A stretch of DNA of 64,000 nucleotides, taken from assembly GCA_002731375.1 (NCBI GenBank), contig PCBT01000002.1, positions 68,913-132,912 of the forward strand, read 5' to 3'. A program made the position numbers and the translations under genes. This document shows positions 53,826 through 63,418 of this stretch, piece after piece; position 1 is the stretch's first letter; every line of letters begins with the position of its first letter. Source of the stretch: Rhodospirillaceae bacterium. GTDB taxonomy: Bacteria; Pseudomonadota; Alphaproteobacteria; GCA-2731375. The notes beneath the pieces were generated by a model, which made no database searches, was not told the DNA's origin, and saw only the letters and a list, made by a program, of their open reading frames with translations.

Positions 53826-56462
53826 ATGGACGTAGTGGTCGTCGAATCCCCGGCCAAGGCCAAAACGATAAACAAATATCTGGGCGATGATTACATCGTG
53901 CTGGCTTCGTACGGTCATGTGCGCGATCTGCCGTCCAAGGACGGCTCGGTCGTGCCCGACGACGATTTCGCCATGACGTATGTCACGGACGACAAATCAG
54001 CCAAGCATGTGAAAGCCATAGCCGACGCCATGCGGGGCAGCGATAAGCTGTTCCTGGCCACTGACCCCGACCGCGAGGGCGAAGCAATTTCCTGGCATGT
54101 GATGAAGGCGTTGGCCGACGACTATGGCATGCGGGATATTCCGGCAAAGCGCGTGGTCTTTAACGAGATCACCAAGAAGGCGGTGGTCGATGGCATCAAT
54201 AACCCCCGCGACCTGGACATGGATCTGATCAATGCCCAGCAGGCGCGCCGTGCCTTGGACTACCTCGTTGGCTTTACCCTATCGCCTGTTTTGTGGCGCA
54301 AATTGCCGGGCGCCAAGTCGGCTGGACGGGTGCAATCGGTGGCCTTGCGGCTGATCTGCGAGCGCGAGATCGAAATTGAGGCGTTCAGGCCACGGGAATA
54401 TTGGTCGGTCGAGGTCGATTTCAAGACCGCCGCCGATGCCCTGCTGATTGGCCGTCTGACTCACCTGAACGGCGTCAAGCTGGACCGTTTTTCAATTGCC
54501 GATGGCGAGGCGGCTGAGGCGGCCAAGCGTACGCTGGAGGTGGGTAAATTCTCCATCGCCAAGGTCGAAACCAAGCCGACCAAGCGTAATCCCGCGCCAC
54601 CCTTCACGACCGCGACCCTGCAGCAGGAAGCCTCGCGCAAGCTTGGCTTCGGCGCCAAGCGCACCATGCAGATTGCCCAGCGCCTGTATGAAGGCTTTGA
54701 TATCGGCGGCGAAACTGTCGGCCTGATCACCTATATGCGGACCGATGGCGTGCAGATGGCCAACGAGGCCATATCCGCTTCCCGCGATGTGATCGACCAG
54801 GAATTCGGCGCCGATTACGTGCCGGGGCAGGCGCGGGTCTACCGCAGCAAGGCGAAAAACGCCCAGGAAGCCCATGAAGCCATCCGGCCGACGGATTTCT
54901 CCCGCCTGCCGCGGGATATGGAGGTTTATCTCGATAGCGAACAGCAGCGCCTGTACGATCTGATCTGGAAGCGGGCCATGGCCTCGCAGATGGAATCGGC
55001 CCGTCTCTCGCGCACTACGGTTGAGATCGCCGCCCATGACGGCTCCTCAGATTTGCGCACCACGGGCACGGTAGTGGATTTCCCCGGCTTTCTGAAATTG
55101 TATGAAGAAGGCCGGGACGAGAAAAAAGCCGGCGATGATGATGAACGCCGCTTACCGAAAGTCGCCGAGGGTGAAGCCCTGAGTAACGAAAAAGTCCGGC
55201 CCGAACAGCATTTCACCGAGCCGCCACCCCGCTATTCCGAAGCCACCCTGGTCAAGAAGCTCGAAGAGCTGGGTATTGGCCGCCCCTCCACCTATGCCTC
55301 GATCCTGACCGTGTTACAGGACCGCAATTATGTGGTGCTGGACCGCAAACGCTTCATGCCCGAAGATAGCGGGCGGTTGGTGACGGCATTTCTGGAAAGT
55401 TATTTCCACCGCTATGTGGAGTATGACTTTACAGCCGATCTGGAAGGCCGCCTGGATTCCGTGTCCGCCGGCGATGTGGATTGGAAGGTTGTGCTGCGTG
55501 ATTTTTGGCGCGATTTCTCCAACGCTGTCGAAGATACGTCGGAATTGCGCGTGCGCGAGGTTCTGGACAAGGTCAACGACATGTTGGCGCCCCATCTTTA
55601 TCCCGATGGCGGGGTCGACCGGATCTGCCCGGCCTGCAAAAAAGGCTCGCTCAATCTGCGCGGCGGACGCAACGGTTTCTTTCTGGGCTGTGACGCTTAT
55701 CCCGAATGCCATTACACCCGCGCCATGAAGCAGGCGGAAGAGGGCGATGCGGATGAAATGTTCGCTGCCGGTCCTATTCCCCTGGGCGATGATCCTGAAA
55801 GCGGCATGCACCTGACCCTGCGCAAGGGGCCTTATGGGCTGTATATCCAACTGGGCGAAGCGGTCGAAGGGGATAAGAAAAAGAAGAGGCCGAAACGTGC
55901 CGGCATGCCGGCAGACGTCACGATAGAACAGCTCGACCTGGAACTGGCCCAGAAGATCATTCAATTGCCCCGGCTTGTGGGCGAGCATCCCGATACCGGC
56001 AAATCGATTTTTGCCGGTATCGGCCGCTTCGGCCCCTACGTGATGAGCGAGGCGCGCTATTTCAAACTGGAGAGCACGGCGGACGCCCTTAGCATTGGCC
56101 TGAACCATGCGGTTGCCGTCATTGCCGACGGCTTGGCCAAGGGCGGGGGACGGCGCGGCGCCAATACCATCCGCACCATCGGCGAACATCCAGATGGCGG
56201 CGACGTGAAGATCTTGGATGGCCGCTTTGGCGCCTATATTAAATACAAGAAGCTGAACGCCACTCTGCCTAAAACCACCGACCCGATGGAAATGTCTATG
56301 CAGGACGCCCTGGAATTGTTGCAAGCGAAAGCTGAAAAAGCGGGGCAAAAGCCGACAAAGGCCAAGGCCAAACCAAAGGCGAAAGCCAAAGCCAAGGCCA
56401 AGCCAAAAGCCAAGAAGGCGGCGCCTGCATCGAGTGAAGCGGTGGCCGGGTCCTCGGATTGA
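53826..56462 (+). CDS. topA: DNA topoisomerase I
   Basis: This 878-residue type IA topoisomerase relaxes negative supercoils. The TOPRIM start is VVVVESPAKAKTINKYLG and its acidic triad region is DPDREGEAISWHV near residue 85. The active-site tyrosine is in GLITYMRTDGV near residue 305. One four-cysteine zinc ribbon (CPACKKG ... GCDAYPEC) lies near 600-630. After the repeated topoisomerase C-terminal units comes a Lys/Ala/Pro tail (KAKPKAKAKAKAKPKAKK), typical of alphaproteobacteria. The ATG at 53826 matches the family start; a GTG at 53799 is possible. Its stop overlaps the rnr start. Confidence 0.96.
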   Translation: MDVVVVESPAKAKTINKYLGDDYIVLASYGHVRDLPSKDGSVVPDDDFAMTYVTDDKSAKHVKAIADAMRGSDKLFLATDPDREGEAISWHVMKALADDYGMRDIPAKRVVFNEITKKAVVDGINNPRDLDMDLINAQQARRALDYLVGFTLSPVLWRKLPGAKSAGRVQSVALRLICEREIEIEAFRPREYWSVEVDFKTAADALLIGRLTHLNGVKLDRFSIADGEAAEAAKRTLEVGKFSIAKVETKPTKRNPAPPFTTATLQQEASRKLGFGAKRTMQIAQRLYEGFDIGGETVGLITYMRTDGVQMANEAISASRDVIDQEFGADYVPGQARVYRSKAKNAQEAHEAIRPTDFSRLPRDMEVYLDSEQQRLYDLIWKRAMASQMESARLSRTTVEIAAHDGSSDLRTTGTVVDFPGFLKLYEEGRDEKKAGDDDERRLPKVAEGEALSNEKVRPEQHFTEPPPRYSEATLVKKLEELGIGRPSTYASILTVLQDRNYVVLDRKRFMPEDSGRLVTAFLESYFHRYVEYDFTADLEGRLDSVSAGDVDWKVVLRDFWRDFSNAVEDTSELRVREVLDKVNDMLAPHLYPDGGVDRICPACKKGSLNLRGGRNGFFLGCDAYPECHYTRAMKQAEEGDADEMFAAGPIPLGDDPESGMHLTLRKGPYGLYIQLGEAVEGDKKKKRPKRAGMPADVTIEQLDLELAQKIIQLPRLVGEHPDTGKSIFAGIGRFGPYVMSEARYFKLESTADALSIGLNHAVAVIADGLAKGGGRRGANTIRTIGEHPDGGDVKILDGRFGAYIKYKKLNATLPKTTDPMEMSMQDALELLQAKAEKAGQKPTKAKAKPKAKAKAKAKPKAKKAAPASSEAVAGSSD

Positions 56463-58756
56463 GTGCCCCGCGCGGCCTGCCCGACAAGGCGGCGATCAGG
56501 AAATTCATCATCAATGCGCCCGGTCCCGTGGGCCGGCGTGAAATCGCGCGCGCCTTTGGCATCAAGGGCGCGGAGCGCGCTGAACTGCGCACGATCCTCC
56601 GGGAATTGGCTGAGGAAGGCGTGATCGGGCGAGGCAAGGGCAAACGCTACAACGAAGCCGGGGCGTTGCCGCCCGTGGCGGTACTGCGGATTTCCAGCGT
56701 CGATGACAATGCCATGCTGCTGGCCGAGCCCATGCGCAAGGCAGAGGACGATACAAAAACCGATATTCCGCTACCGCGCATCCGGGTCAATTCGGACAGG
56801 CGCGAGGCTGCTAGCCTGGGTGTTGGCGATCGGATTTTGGCGCGTCTGCAACGCAAAGGCGCAGGCTATGAAGCCAGTATCATCCGGGTTCTACCCAAGG
56901 GTCCCGATCGGGTTATCGGGGTCTATGCGGAGGTGCCTGGCCAGGGCGCGCGGATCAGGCCGACGGACCGGCGGCAAAAATCTGATTATGCAGTGGAAAA
57001 AAGCCAGAACAGTAGTGCCAAGCAGGGTGATCTGGTGCTTGCCGATGTATTGATCGGCCGCCGCCATGGCCTGCGTGAAGCCAGGGTGGTTGAAGTCCTG
57101 GGCGGTATGGATGACCGCCGGGCAATCTCGCTGATCGCCATTCATTCCGGCGATATTCCGGATGTCTTTCCCGCCGAGGCCGTGGCCCAGGCGGAGGCGG
57201 CGCAACCCATGGTCATGAGTGCGGCCAGTGAGCGCGAGGATCTGCGCCATCTGCCCCTAATTACTGTTGATGGCGCCGATGCCCGTGATTTTGATGACGC
57301 CATTTGGGCTGCCCCCGACGACGATGTCAAGAACAAGGGCGGCTGGCAGATCATTGTCGCCATCGCCGATGTCTCCCATTACGTCACTTTCAACAGCGCC
57401 CTGGACCGGGAGGCCCGGCGGCGGGGCAATTCGGTCTATTTTCCTGACCGTGTCGTGCCCATGCTGCCCGAGGCACTGTCGAACAATCTCTGTTCCCTGC
57501 GCCCGGGCGAGGACCGGCCCGTGCTGGCGGTCACCATGCGCCTGGATGCCAAGGGCAAGCGCATCGAGCATCAATTCCACCGCGCCATGATCCGCTCCGC
57601 CGCGCGGGTCATATACGAAGATCTGCAGGCGGCCCACGATCGCGAGCCGAACGAACAGACGGCGCCTCTTCTAGAATCGGTGATAGAGCCGCTGTATGGC
57701 GCCTGGGGCGCCCTGATGAAGGCGCGGGAAGGCCGCCAGCCCCTGGATCTGGATTTGCCAGAGATGAAGATCTCACTGGGCGAGGATGGCCATGTGGATG
57801 ATGTGCGCCAGCGTGAGCGGCTGGACGCCCATCGGGTAATCGAGGAATTCATGATCGAGGCCAACGTAGCGGCGGCGGATACTTTAGAGGCGCAGAAAAT
57901 GCCCTGCGTCTATCGGGTGCACGATCAGCCAGACCGGGAAAAGCTGCTGGGGCTGAAGGATTTTCTCTCCAGCCTCGGCCTATCTTTTGCCATGGGCGAA
58001 CGTCTGCGCCCTGAGCTGTTCAACCGGATTCTGGCGAAGGCTAGGGGTTCCGATCATTGGGAAGCGGTCAACCAATCAATCCTACGCTCGCAGTCCCAGG
58101 CCCGTTATGATCCCGATAACATCGGCCATTTTGGCCTCTCCCGTGCCCGATATGCGCATTTTACCTCGCCCATCCGCCGTTATTCCGATCTGCTGGTGCA
58201 CCGTGCCCTGATCCGAGGCGGCAGCTTTGGCATGGACGGCCTGCGCGATGAGGAGGCGGTGCATCTGGCGGAGACGGCGGAGCATATTTCCAACACTGAA
58301 CGCCGCGCCATGGTGGCCGAACGGGACGCCAACGACCGCTATATGGCTGCCTTCATGACGGAGCAAACCGGTGCCGAATTCATCGCCCGCATCAATGGCG
58401 TGACCCGGGCTGGGTTGTTTCTGACCCTCGTCGATACGGGTGCTGACGGTCTGTTGCCCATGCGCTATCTGCACAACGATTACTATCAGGTGGATGAGGC
58501 GCAAAAGGCGTTGATCGGCGAACGATCGGGGGGTCGTTACCGCCTGGGCGACAGCGTTACCGTACGGTTGGTGGAAGTGAACACCCTGACCGGCGGCCTG
58601 ATCTTTGAATTACCCTCGATGAGCGCGGAAACGACGGAAGGCGCCTATGGCCATCCCCGCATCGGCAAACCGCGCAAGGAGCGCGTCAAACGCGGCAGCG
58701 ACCGGAAACATAGCAAGCACGGCAAACGAAAAGGCCGCCGGCGGTCTGGAGCATGA
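56459..58756 (+). CDS. rnr: Ribonuclease R
   Basis: This 765-residue 3'-5' exoribonuclease degrades structured RNA. The N-terminal winged helix runs over residues about 8-60 (VGRREIARAFGIKG), followed by cold-shock domains. The RNB catalytic core has VDGADARDFDDAIWA near 270-285 (Mg-binding aspartates) and SHYVTFNSALDREARRRGNSVYFPDRV near 300-330. An S1 domain lies near 640-720 and a Lys/Arg-rich tail ends in KHGKRKGRRRSG. The start is a TTG that shares bases with the topA stop (TTGA), so translation depends on topA. Confidence 0.95.
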   Translation: MSAPRGLPDKAAIRKFIINAPGPVGRREIARAFGIKGAERAELRTILRELAEEGVIGRGKGKRYNEAGALPPVAVLRISSVDDNAMLLAEPMRKAEDDTKTDIPLPRIRVNSDRREAASLGVGDRILARLQRKGAGYEASIIRVLPKGPDRVIGVYAEVPGQGARIRPTDRRQKSDYAVEKSQNSSAKQGDLVLADVLIGRRHGLREARVVEVLGGMDDRRAISLIAIHSGDIPDVFPAEAVAQAEAAQPMVMSAASEREDLRHLPLITVDGADARDFDDAIWAAPDDDVKNKGGWQIIVAIADVSHYVTFNSALDREARRRGNSVYFPDRVVPMLPEALSNNLCSLRPGEDRPVLAVTMRLDAKGKRIEHQFHRAMIRSAARVIYEDLQAAHDREPNEQTAPLLESVIEPLYGAWGALMKAREGRQPLDLDLPEMKISLGEDGHVDDVRQRERLDAHRVIEEFMIEANVAAADTLEAQKMPCVYRVHDQPDREKLLGLKDFLSSLGLSFAMGERLRPELFNRILAKARGSDHWEAVNQSILRSQSQARYDPDNIGHFGLSRARYAHFTSPIRRYSDLLVHRALIRGGSFGMDGLRDEEAVHLAETAEHISNTERRAMVAERDANDRYMAAFMTEQTGAEFIARINGVTRAGLFLTLVDTGADGLLPMRYLHNDYYQVDEAQKALIGERSGGRYRLGDSVTVRLVEVNTLTGGLIFELPSMSAETTEGAYGHPRIGKPRKERVKRGSDRKHSKHGKRKGRRRSGA

Positions 58757-58949
58757 AGGGCGTATCCCGGCTGATGGCATGACATGCAAGGATGGTATCG
58801 TAATCAGGATTAGGCGCGAAACCCGATTCTGATGCTGCGTGACCTGTGTTGGCATTTCCCATATAAGCAACGTTATTGGAGAAGCGTAATCTTTCGATTT
58901 ATTTTGGCGCCGTCATTTGTGAGCGCGGGTAGCCGGATGGGGAATAAGC

Positions 58950-59345
58950 ATGAGTACCGCACCAACCATTGAATATTCGCAAAGGCGGCTGGTCCAGGCC
59001 ATGGGACGTGGCGCACTGGCCCGTTGCCCGGCCTGCGGTCAGGGGGCGGTATTTGGCCGTTATCTAAAAGTGAACAGTGATTGTACCGCCTGTGGCCTGG
59101 CTTTACATCACCACCGCGCCGATGATGCGCCACCCTATTTCACCATGCTTATTCTAGGTCATGTTCTGGTGCCGTTGACCTTGATTTTGGAGCGTGCTGT
59201 TTCGCCGCCATTATGGCTGCATTTTTCCCTGTGGCTGCCCCTGACCTTGATCCTGTCCGTACTCATTTTGCCGCGCATCAAGGGCGCCTTGATCGGCTTT
59301 CAATGGGCCCACCGCATGCATGGTTTCGCCGGGGGGGCTGATTAG
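58950..59345 (+). CDS. DUF983 family membrane protein
   Basis: This 131-residue protein has two CPACG/CTACG knuckles at about residues 26-30 and 50-54, forming a likely zinc ribbon. LALHHHRADDAPPYFTMLILGH is the DUF983 signature. Two membrane helices follow at about 68-85 and 92-112. The function is unknown. Position after topA-rnr matches the conserved alphaproteobacterial cluster. The ATG at 58950 is preceded by GGGGAATAAGC. Confidence 0.9.
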   Translation: MSTAPTIEYSQRRLVQAMGRGALARCPACGQGAVFGRYLKVNSDCTACGLALHHHRADDAPPYFTMLILGHVLVPLTLILERAVSPPLWLHFSLWLPLTLILSVLILPRIKGALIGFQWAHRMHGFAGGAD

Positions 59346-60589
59346 GCCACCTCGATCACGAATTCCAGCTTGTCATGAGCCTCCCGCAGGGTTGCCTCGG
59401 CTAATTCCGGCGTGTCACCGCTGGCAAATATGAAGCCCAGATACCGATCGCCTTCTGGCACCGGCACCAAGGTGTCGCCCTGGGGTATGGAGATAGCTAT
59501 ATCCGCAATGCCCGCTACCGCGCGGGCAGCCTCGAGCCCATCGACTCGGCTTAGAACACCGGCGCCGGGTATAGGGATCATCATCACGCCGGAGGCCGAC
59601 GGCGCATCGGTATCGATGGCGGCAAGGCCAAGAGCGGCCCGAATGATCAGGTCTTCCAATCGTCCGGCAGCACCAAAATCCAGCGCCCGCGCACACAGCC
59701 CGCCGATGGACCGGGCCGCGACCTCGATCAACCAAGCACCTTGATCATTTATTCGCAATTCCGCATGGATTGGTCCATGGCGCAGTCCGAGCGTCGCCAC
59801 GCCCTTGGCTACGGTAGCGGCGACATTGCTCTGTACCTCGCTGGGCAGCCGCGAGGGGGTAATATAGATGGTCTCTTCAAAAAAGGGACCTTCTAGGGGA
59901 TCGGGTTTATCGAACAAGGCTAAAACCCGCAGCCGGCCGTCCTCAAGCAGGCCTTCAAGTGCGACCTCCTGACCTGGAATATAGCCCTCGATCAGGATAT
60001 GGCTGGCCGCCTCGCCACTTTGCTCGCTGTTGGCGAGGATGGCTTCGATCCGCTTGCAGGCAGTCAGGAACTGGTCCGGATCGTTGGCGCGGATAACGCC
60101 GCGGCTGGCTGATAGGGCCAGGGGCTTCAGCACAACGGGGTAAGGCAGGTTCCGACAATGAGCCATGGGATCGTCCGACAGGTCGAGCAAGTTGAACCAC
60201 GGCGCGGGTAGGCCGGAATTGGCAAGCCGGTAGCGGAAACGATACTTGTTTCCGGCCGCTTCCACCGACGCCGGAGCATTGTGGCGCAGCGCCAGGGCCT
60301 CGCCCGCCATGGCTGCAAGTAGGGTGGTTTCCTGATCAACGCCGATGATCGCGGCCAGAGGGTAGTCGCGGTGATAGCCGGTGATCTGATCGAGGCCGCG
60401 CGCAAGATCCCTGAAATCCACCGTCATGGTGTGGCCAGGGGAGAATTGCGCCAATATGTTTTGTTGGTCCGATCCCACGGCTACATCAACGCCCAGCCGT
60501 TCGGCGGCTTGCAGAAAATCACCGACGCGGTACGACGTGGTGGGTACCAACAGCAGCAAACGGCCGCTGACGGTTACTTCTCTAGCCAC
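59342..60589 (-). CDS. ATP-grasp domain protein of unknown substrate
   Basis: This protein is about 415 residues from a GTG at 60589. An N-terminal Rossmann-like domain reads LLLLVPTTSYRVGDFLQAA and SDQQNILAQF. The ATP-grasp domain follows, with NKYRFRYRLANSGLPAPWF near 115, VLKPLALSASRGVIRAND near 150-168, and EGYIPGQEVALEGLLEDG near 200. The Mg-binding end is AELRINDQGAWLIEVAARSIGG near 275-297. The architecture is that of carbamoyl-phosphate synthase-like or peptide ligases. An ATG at 60628 gives 13 more residues but lies deeper inside the upstream Nfu gene. The 8-base overlap with that gene suggests co-expression. Confidence 0.82.
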   Translation of the reverse strand: MAREVTVSGRLLLLVPTTSYRVGDFLQAAERLGVDVAVGSDQQNILAQFSPGHTMTVDFRDLARGLDQITGYHRDYPLAAIIGVDQETTLLAAMAGEALALRHNAPASVEAAGNKYRFRYRLANSGLPAPWFNLLDLSDDPMAHCRNLPYPVVLKPLALSASRGVIRANDPDQFLTACKRIEAILANSEQSGEAASHILIEGYIPGQEVALEGLLEDGRLRVLALFDKPDPLEGPFFEETIYITPSRLPSEVQSNVAATVAKGVATLGLRHGPIHAELRINDQGAWLIEVAARSIGGLCARALDFGAAGRLEDLIIRAALGLAAIDTDAPSASGVMMIPIPGAGVLSRVDGLEAARAVAGIADIAISIPQGDTLVPVPEGDRYLGFIFASGDTPELAEATLREAHDKLEFVIEVA

Positions 60590-61415
60590 CTTTGCCTGGC
60601 TGGTAGTAGGGGTTGGAGCCGCCCGCATGATCGGTCATGTCCAGCACATGGACTATGGAGGGGACCAGGGCCCTGATCTCGGTGGCGACGCCTTGTTTCA
60701 GGGTTACGTCCGCCATGCCGCAGCCCTGGCAGCCGCCTTCGAGACGTAGATAGACCGTATCTTCAACCACATCGACGAGGGTGATATTGCCGCCATGGCC
60801 GGCAACCTGTGGATTGATATGTTCATCCAGAAGTTTCTTGATCGCCAGGCCATCCACCGTCTGCAGGCCGGGCTTTGGCGTCATATCATCGAATTCCACG
60901 ATGCCTTCTATCTCGTGCAGATAGTGGCGCATCATATGTTCGATATTCAGACGCAGGTCGCGGGCCGCGCCGCGCAGTTCCAGGATTACCATACCGTTCC
61001 TGAAACCGCGGTAGATGGCCTCGCCATCGCTGTCGGCCAGGGCAGGGGCTACGTGGCTGTCGAGCAGATCCTTGATGTTGGCGATCAATTCGGGATCGGC
61101 ATCGGCATCGGTTAGGTCTTCTTCATCATCTTCCAGAAAGACGGTTTCGCCGGCGGTGAAATGGTTCATGATGGCGGCCAGGGCAAACGTCTTTAGAAGC
61201 TGCCAGTCCCAATCATCCGTCTTCCAGACGGTGATAGAGTCTTCATCCAGCGAGACACCTGCGACGCCTTCGACTGCGAACAGCCTCTGTGCCAGGGGCG
61301 AACGTTCGGACGTCGCCACATTAGGGAAATGGGCGCTGCCCGAGGGCATCACGGTCTGCCCCGGCAGAAATTTCATCTGCGCCGGGTTCGGCGTGGCCTC
61401 GGTTCGAATGAACAT
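60582..61415 (-). CDS. Nfu-type iron-sulfur scaffold protein with an extra degenerate NifU domain
   Basis: This 277-residue protein starts as canonical Nfu: MFIRTEATPNPAQMKFLPGQ at 1-20 and the Nfu_N fold to about 95. Residues 108-178 then resemble a NifU domain without cysteines. The active NifU domain is at 186-277 with CxxC at C229/C232 (GGCQGCGM) and the closing LDMTDHAGGSNPYY. Usual Nfu proteins are near 185 residues, so the middle domain is the extra part. The same degenerate-plus-active pair ends the PLP fusion at 16.2 kb. It probably carries [4Fe-4S] clusters to apo-enzymes. Confidence 0.9.
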   Translation of the reverse strand: MFIRTEATPNPAQMKFLPGQTVMPSGSAHFPNVATSERSPLAQRLFAVEGVAGVSLDEDSITVWKTDDWDWQLLKTFALAAIMNHFTAGETVFLEDDEEDLTDADADPELIANIKDLLDSHVAPALADSDGEAIYRGFRNGMVILELRGAARDLRLNIEHMMRHYLHEIEGIVEFDDMTPKPGLQTVDGLAIKKLLDEHINPQVAGHGGNITLVDVVEDTVYLRLEGGCQGCGMADVTLKQGVATEIRALVPSIVHVLDMTDHAGGSNPYYQPGKGG

Positions 61416-61591
61416 GGCAAGGTTCCTTAGAGCAGTGGCAATGATCGATGGTTTAACATGTTGCGAAGTTGAAAGAAATCAATGGTTAGGGCAGAATTTC
61501 CGCAATTTTCAGCCATTTTTCCCGAAGACTGGACAGCAGGGGCAGGCTCATGCGATTTTAAGGGTACCGCTAAACCTGCCTTCAGAGTGAT

Positions 61592-62284
61592 ATGTCCAAA
61601 AAACAAACAACACCCAAGCGCGCCGCGCGGCCGCGCGATGCCGCCACACTGGTACTTTTGCGCCAGGTTCGTGGCAAGACCGCCGTGCTCATGGGCCTCC
61701 GCCACGGTAAGCATAAATTCATGCCCGACCAGTGGGTTTTCCCTGGCGGCAGGGTCGATCGCGCGGATGGCTATGCATCCTCCGCCACGGAACTGCGCAG
61801 CCATGTTTCCAACAGCCTGGCTCGGACTTCGTCCCTGCACCGGGCTCGGGCCCTGGCCATGGCGGCGGTGCGCGAGACGTTCGAGGAGACAGGCTTGATT
61901 TTGGGCAAACCTCTGGACCGGATGCCGGAAAAGGCCTCGCCATCCTGGCGGCCGTTTTATGAAACCGGCTTCGCGCCGTGCCTGAAAGACCTGGAATATG
62001 TCTACCGCGCGGTGACGCCACCGTTTCGCCCGATCCGCTTCAATGCTCGGTTTTTCCTGGCCGACGGTAGCAACCTGCACGGAAAATTGCAGGGCGATGG
62101 CGAACTGCTGAACTTGAAATGGGTGCCCATTCCCAAGGCGATTGAGTTGCAGACCCCGCCGATCCAGCAGATCGTGTTAGAAGCCTTGCCAGGCTTGGTC
62201 AATGGGGACGGCAAGATCCGCCGCCGCCGCAAGGTACCGGTGCGCATCATGCGCCATGGCACGCGCCGGGTGGAATACGAATGA
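61592..62284 (+). CDS. Nudix hydrolase (first of a tandem pair)
   Basis: This 230-residue Nudix protein has HKFMPDQWVFPGGRVDRADGY near residues 40-60 and the catalytic helix MAAVRETFEETGLILG near 90-105. The usual short G-x5-E-x7-REUxEExGU box is stretched by some 35 residues between the GG and the RE parts, as in NUDT19/CoA-pyrophosphatase-like relatives. The PVRIMRHGTRRVEYE tail is basic. The ATG at 61592 follows the Nfu gene divergently, 176 bases away. The stop overlaps the next start as ATGA. Confidence 0.88.
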   Translation: MSKKQTTPKRAARPRDAATLVLLRQVRGKTAVLMGLRHGKHKFMPDQWVFPGGRVDRADGYASSATELRSHVSNSLARTSSLHRARALAMAAVRETFEETGLILGKPLDRMPEKASPSWRPFYETGFAPCLKDLEYVYRAVTPPFRPIRFNARFFLADGSNLHGKLQGDGELLNLKWVPIPKAIELQTPPIQQIVLEALPGLVNGDGKIRRRRKVPVRIMRHGTRRVEYE

Positions 62285-62946
62285 GCGCCCTGGAACAAGC
62301 CCAAAAGGTTGGGCGTGACTATGTCCGTCCGGAAAAACCGGTGCGGCCCCGTGATGCCGCCTCGTTGGTGATATTGCGCCAACGCAAGGCTGGGACGGAA
62401 GTCTTGTTGGGCCGGCGCGCCTCGCGCCACCGTTTCATGCCGAACGTCTTTGTCTTTCCTGGCGGGCGGGTCGATGTGGCGGACCGCGATGTTGATGTGG
62501 CGGGCGAACTGGCCAAACCGGTGGCCTCGAAACTGCATAATAAATTTTCGCCCAGGATGTCCCGTGCTCTGGCCGTCGCGGCGGTGCGCGAAACATTCGA
62601 GGAGACGGGTCTGGTTATTGGCGAACGGCAAAAGAGCGGCGTGCGTCCAAACTTGGGCGAACTGGATTATGTGGCACGCGCCATTACGCCTCCCGATAGC
62701 CCGATGCGCTTTCATGCCAGATTTTTCTGTATTGATGTCGAAAATACCTCCGGCCGGGTGCGTGATAGCCATGAATTGCAGCTGTTGCAGTGGTTCCCCC
62801 TGGCCGAGGCGCTGGCCATGCCGCTGGTCGATGTGACTGAGTTCGTATTGCAGGAAATCCAGCGCCGGCAGGAGGGCTGGCGCCCGCCGGGCGTGCCGCT
62901 GTTCAGCTACCGTAACGGACGTGCCGTGATCCGCTACGAAGGTTGA
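62281..62946 (+). CDS. Nudix hydrolase (second of a tandem pair)
   Basis: This 221-residue paralogue of the preceding gene shares PRDAASLVILRQ, RHRFMPNVFVFPGGRVDVADRD and AVAAVRETFEETGLVIGE in the same order. It also ends with an aromatic/basic strand (GRAVIRYEG). The stretched Nudix box is the same length class. The pair arose by duplication and is translationally coupled. Substrates may be CoA or acyl-CoA derivatives by family resemblance, but that is uncertain. The rpmG gene follows. Confidence 0.88.
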   Translation: MSALEQAQKVGRDYVRPEKPVRPRDAASLVILRQRKAGTEVLLGRRASRHRFMPNVFVFPGGRVDVADRDVDVAGELAKPVASKLHNKFSPRMSRALAVAAVRETFEETGLVIGERQKSGVRPNLGELDYVARAITPPDSPMRFHARFFCIDVENTSGRVRDSHELQLLQWFPLAEALAMPLVDVTEFVLQEIQRRQEGWRPPGVPLFSYRNGRAVIRYEG

Positions 62947-63068
62947 ATTTGGGTCGTTCGAGGCCGATCGGCACTTGACAGAACGGTTGGGAAGATTATG
63001 TTCTCAGCTCGGAATTTGTTGGCGAGGGTGTCGCATTTGCGGGCGCCTCGGATATCGGAGAATTGGTG

Positions 63069-63236
63069 ATGGCAAAACCGTCGACCATTAAGATCAGGTT
63101 GGTGAGCAGCGCTGACACTGGTTACTACTATGTGACCAAGAAAAACCCACGCACCCAGACGGAAAAGATGGTGGTCAAGAAATATGACCCCGTGGTCCGC
63201 AAGCACGTGGAATTCAAGGAAGGCAAGATCAAATAG
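63069..63236 (+). CDS. rpmG: 50S ribosomal protein L33
   Basis: This 55-residue basic protein reads [20 protein letters not shown], then [23 protein letters not shown], ending in EGKIK. It has the family length and pattern of the cysteine-free L33 form, so no zinc knuckle. The ATG at 63069 is followed by an uninterrupted frame to TAG at 63234. Its position between nudix genes and pleD is the conserved alphaproteobacterial order. A strong terminator follows after the tandem-repeat spacer. Confidence 0.96.
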   Translation: MAKPSTIKIRLVSSADTGYYYVTKKNPRTQTEKMVVKKYDPVVRKHVEFKEGKIK

Positions 63237-63304
63237 ACATTTGGTCTTGCTGCCCTGGCATAAGTTTGGGGCATTATGAATTTTCAGCGGAAGAAATATT
63301 CAAG

Positions 63305-63358
63305 TTAGAATATCCGGATTAGAATGCCGGAGTTTGAATATCGGAATTTGAGTATTCA
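63305..63358. repeat. Imperfect tandem repeat of about 14 bases, four units
   Basis: Units at 63305, 63319, 63332 and 63346 resemble TTAGAATATCCGGA with one to five changes each. They lie between rpmG and its terminator. Probably a slippage-born spacer; no function is suggested. Confidence 0.6.
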
Positions 63359-63360
63359 GT

Positions 63361-63386
63361 GGCTGGCGCTTGCGCCGGCCCTTTTT
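63361..63386 (+). terminator. Rho-independent terminator after rpmG
   Basis: GGCTGGCGC and GCGCCGGCC form a 9-base stem (one G-T pair) with a very tight loop, followed by CTTTTTG. This is the clearest intrinsic terminator in the window and ends rpmG transcription. Confidence 0.85.
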
Positions 63387-63418
63387 GTTCGTTTCAGGTG
63401 TTTACCCGTGAATGCGCC

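Noticed and set aside
55314-56348. 344-codon minus-strand frame opposite topA
   Set aside because: It is antisense to the conserved TopA C-terminal region and shows no motifs.
63305-63358. CRISPR-like array
   Set aside because: The units are about 14 bases, imperfect and directly adjacent with no spacers, and there are no cas genes.
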